Below are positions 4,918 to 5,075 of a stretch of DNA of 5,075 nt, piece by piece. The stretch is from assembly GCA_041649615.1 (NCBI GenBank), contig JBAZMT010000061.1:1-5075 (forward strand). The letters run 5' to 3'. The DNA is from JALOAR01 sp041649615 (GTDB lineage Bacteria; Patescibacteriota; Minisyncoccia; UBA6257; Colwellbacteraceae). The notes beneath the pieces are model-generated. The model ran no database searches and was not told where the DNA came from. It saw only the letters and a program-made list of their open reading frames with translations. The position numbers were made by a program, and so were the translations under genes. Position 1 is the stretch's first letter, and every line of letters begins with the position of its first letter.

Positions 4918-5075
4918 ATGAGAATGCGCGATAAGATGGCGATAAGCCGTGGCTTTGACCACGGTAATTTCGTCAATGCCTACGAAACAACAGATTATTC
5001 CCGAGCCTGCGAAAAGCTCGGGAAGCGCTCCAACAATTTCTTGATCGGTTTTACGGCAGGCTTTTTTGCGTCTTA
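4918..5075 (+). CDS. Small hypothetical protein, 3' partial
   Basis: The frame is open from ATG 4918 to the window edge, giving 52 residues. The visible part starts with a basic segment (MRMRDKMAISRG), then DHGNFVNAYETTDYSRACEKLGKRSNNF, and ends in a Phe/Gly-rich stretch, FLIGFTAGFFAS. The layout (an N-A-Y-E-T segment followed by a hydrophobic GFxxGFF end) resembles short uncharacterised phage proteins, but I cannot name a family. GC is about 49%, far below the upstream genes, so it may have a different origin or be a young early gene. It is the first gene after the repeat region and has its own strong ribosome binding site, and probably a promoter in the bipartite motif at 4855-4891. Confidence 0.75.
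   Translation, partial: MRMRDKMAISRGFDHGNFVNAYETTDYSRACEKLGKRSNNFLIGFTAGFFAS

Noticed and set aside
5000..5022. Hairpin as transcription terminator
   Set aside because: It sits inside an open reading frame and no T run follows directly.

Overview
The window looks like part of the replication region of a double-stranded DNA phage, or of a prophage or phage-like plasmid, from a high-GC host. The main evidence is a family A DNA polymerase without a 5'-3' exonuclease domain, fused to a uracil-DNA-glycosylase-type domain. It is followed by short, tightly packed, mostly unfamiliar genes on the same strand. The host cannot be fixed from this sequence. A promoter placed right at a start codon would suit an actinobacterial host, but that is only a hint.

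Layout, all genes on the + strand. (1) 1-2619: 3' part of the UDG-DNA polymerase gene, whose start lies left of the window. (2) 2621-2956: a 111-residue protein with four CXXC pairs (two zinc-binding units), one base after the polymerase stop. (3) 2957-3028: a short gap with a good promoter candidate ending at the next ATG. (4) 3029-3370: a 113-residue ribbon-helix-helix-like DNA-binding protein. (5) 3371-3784: a 137-residue protein with a cysteine cluster and a C-terminal helix-turn-helix resembling sigma-70 region 4; its ATG follows the previous TGA directly and in the same frame. (6) 3718-4473: a 251-residue protein I do not recognise, overlapping the gene before it by 67 bases. (7) 4474-4917: 444 bases without a convincing gene. 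After a short GC-rich stretch it falls to about 40% GC (hand count over 4561-4920), against about 77% in two 60-base samples of the gene before it. It is full of short repeats. (8) 4918 to the right edge: start of a small gene with a strong ribosome binding site and about 49% GC.

How the parts may fit (inference): the polymerase and zinc protein form the end of a replication operon. The next three genes form a second unit with its own promoter, probably leaderless, and two of its products look like DNA-binding transcription factors. The AT-rich region is a control region: seven exact copies of AGGTGT/ACACCT in 216 bp, a bipartite promoter-like motif seen three times, and a 13-bp repeat. It could be a replication origin (iterons plus AT-rich DNA), an operator/promoter array for the downstream genes, or both. 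The two points most worth following up are this array and a roughly 155-residue insertion in the polymerase thumb, at the same place where T7 DNA polymerase carries its thioredoxin-binding domain.
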